NCBI GenBank assembly: GCA_027575805.1
Contig: JANBPU010000018.1
Location: forward strand, 106,849 to 170,848
Reading direction: 5' to 3'
Length of the DNA stretch: 64,000 nucleotides
Source: Mycoemilia scoparia
Lineage: Eukaryota > Kickxellomycota > Kickxellomycetes > Kickxellales > Kickxellaceae
Of the stretch, positions 63,508-64,000 are shown one piece after another. Positions within the stretch are counted from its first letter, which is position 1. The number at the start of each line of letters is the position of its first letter. The translations under genes and the position numbers were made by a program. Under the pieces are notes generated by a model. The model did not search any database. It was not told where the DNA came from and saw only the letters and a program-made list of their open reading frames with translations.

Positions 63508-64000
63508 TCACTTTCTATTGCCATTTTTCACTATATTCCTTTATTGCTGTCTAATTTTAATTTTTGCAATCTAAACTCTGGCTACTGATACTGGTTACAA
63601 GAATAAACGGTCATTAAACTATCTCTGCACATATGATACTAGTTCACAGCTAGTGGGTACGAAATACAGAAAAAATCGAATAATGTAACATCCACAGATT
63701 TTATTCTATAGAAATAAATATAAAACTGCGTAGATTCCTCTAGGGTTATGCAGGCTATGTTACTTGAGATACCTCTTCTAAAAATATCCTAGCACTTTGT
63801 AGCTATTATTAATATTGAAGCAGGGCCTAGGTAGCTTTATAAATTATGCACATTGCATACAAAGGCAAGGTCAACAAATTCAAATGGCAATTGTGCAATA
63901 AATATGGGCGATTATTTTTGAAAGGTGACCATTTACTAGTAAAATGTGATCAGTCACCCTGTGTGATCAAAATTAGTGGGTGATCAAACACAAGGGGAAA
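63508..64000. other. Right-edge spacer with a family C element
   Basis: AT-rich downstream region of the receptor-like gene. A family C copy begins at 63903 (TATGGGCGATTATTTTTGAA) and is cut near or at the window edge. No gene seen. Confidence 0.5.
63903..64000 (+). repeat. Family C element running to the window edge
   Basis: An intact left end TATGGGCGATTATTTTTGAA, then TTTACTAGTAAAA as in the copies at 9412 and 15052, then AGTCACC. The right terminal repeat is not seen inside the window. Confidence 0.55.

Noticed and set aside
1..64000. CRISPR arrays, operons, bacterial insertion sequences, viral genes
   Set aside because: No regularly spaced direct repeats, no transposase or viral gene, and the genes are spliced eukaryotic ones with independent promoters.

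Overview
This window reads as nuclear DNA of a fungus, probably an early-diverging filamentous lineage; a Kickxellomycotina/Zoopagomycota-like fungus is my best guess and is inference. The support is spliced genes with short GT-AG introns, fungal families (an APSES/KilA-N factor, a Pho85-type cyclin, a LIM scaffold, a Fus1-like SH3 membrane protein, GPI13, HID1) and an animal-type glutamate dehydrogenase. Spacers are AT-rich and hold microsatellites and short dispersed inverted-repeat elements.

Layout. 1-6446: two divergently arranged alkaline ceramidase paralogues, the left one cut by the window edge. 7302-9262: mitochondrial glutamate dehydrogenase. 11365-12573 (-): cyclin. 14205-16400 (-): release factor eRF3. 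17009-20595 (-): HID1 in 11 exons. 21643-25440: GPI ethanolamine-phosphate transferase GPI13/PIG-O. 25961-29563: an AFG3-type mitochondrial m-AAA protease interrupted by a 354-residue intein. 30232-31347: pirin. 32503-34566 (-): triple-KH RNA-binding protein. 36042-37211: COPI-associated-type membrane protein. 39533-42361: APSES/ankyrin factor. 43881-47450: multi-LIM protein. 48062-49589 (-): NSRP1-like splicing factor. 49959-52222 (-): VPS45. 52976-55549 (-): Fus1-like protein. 55933-56736 (-): protein of unknown function. 57021-57124 (-): intron-containing tRNA-Ile(UAU). 57511-58473 (-): Mpv17/PMP22 protein. 59217-61220 (-): ESCRT-II VPS36. 62014-63507: seven-helix receptor-like protein.

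The genes do not form an operon-like system. Several act in membrane biology (ceramidases, GPI13, HID1, VPS45, VPS36, COPI-associated protein), but these are independent housekeeping genes. Exon structures were rebuilt by hand: each junction given keeps the reading frame, uses GT...AG and joins conserved protein segments.

The most striking item is the intein at 27260-28321. It sits in the nuclear gene for a mitochondrial AAA protease, exactly inside the conserved pore-loop region between Walker A and Walker B. Splicing blocks A, B, F and G look intact, while the LAGLIDADG endonuclease region looks decayed. Second come three families of short dispersed elements, which also occupy introns of GDH, eRF3 and HID1.
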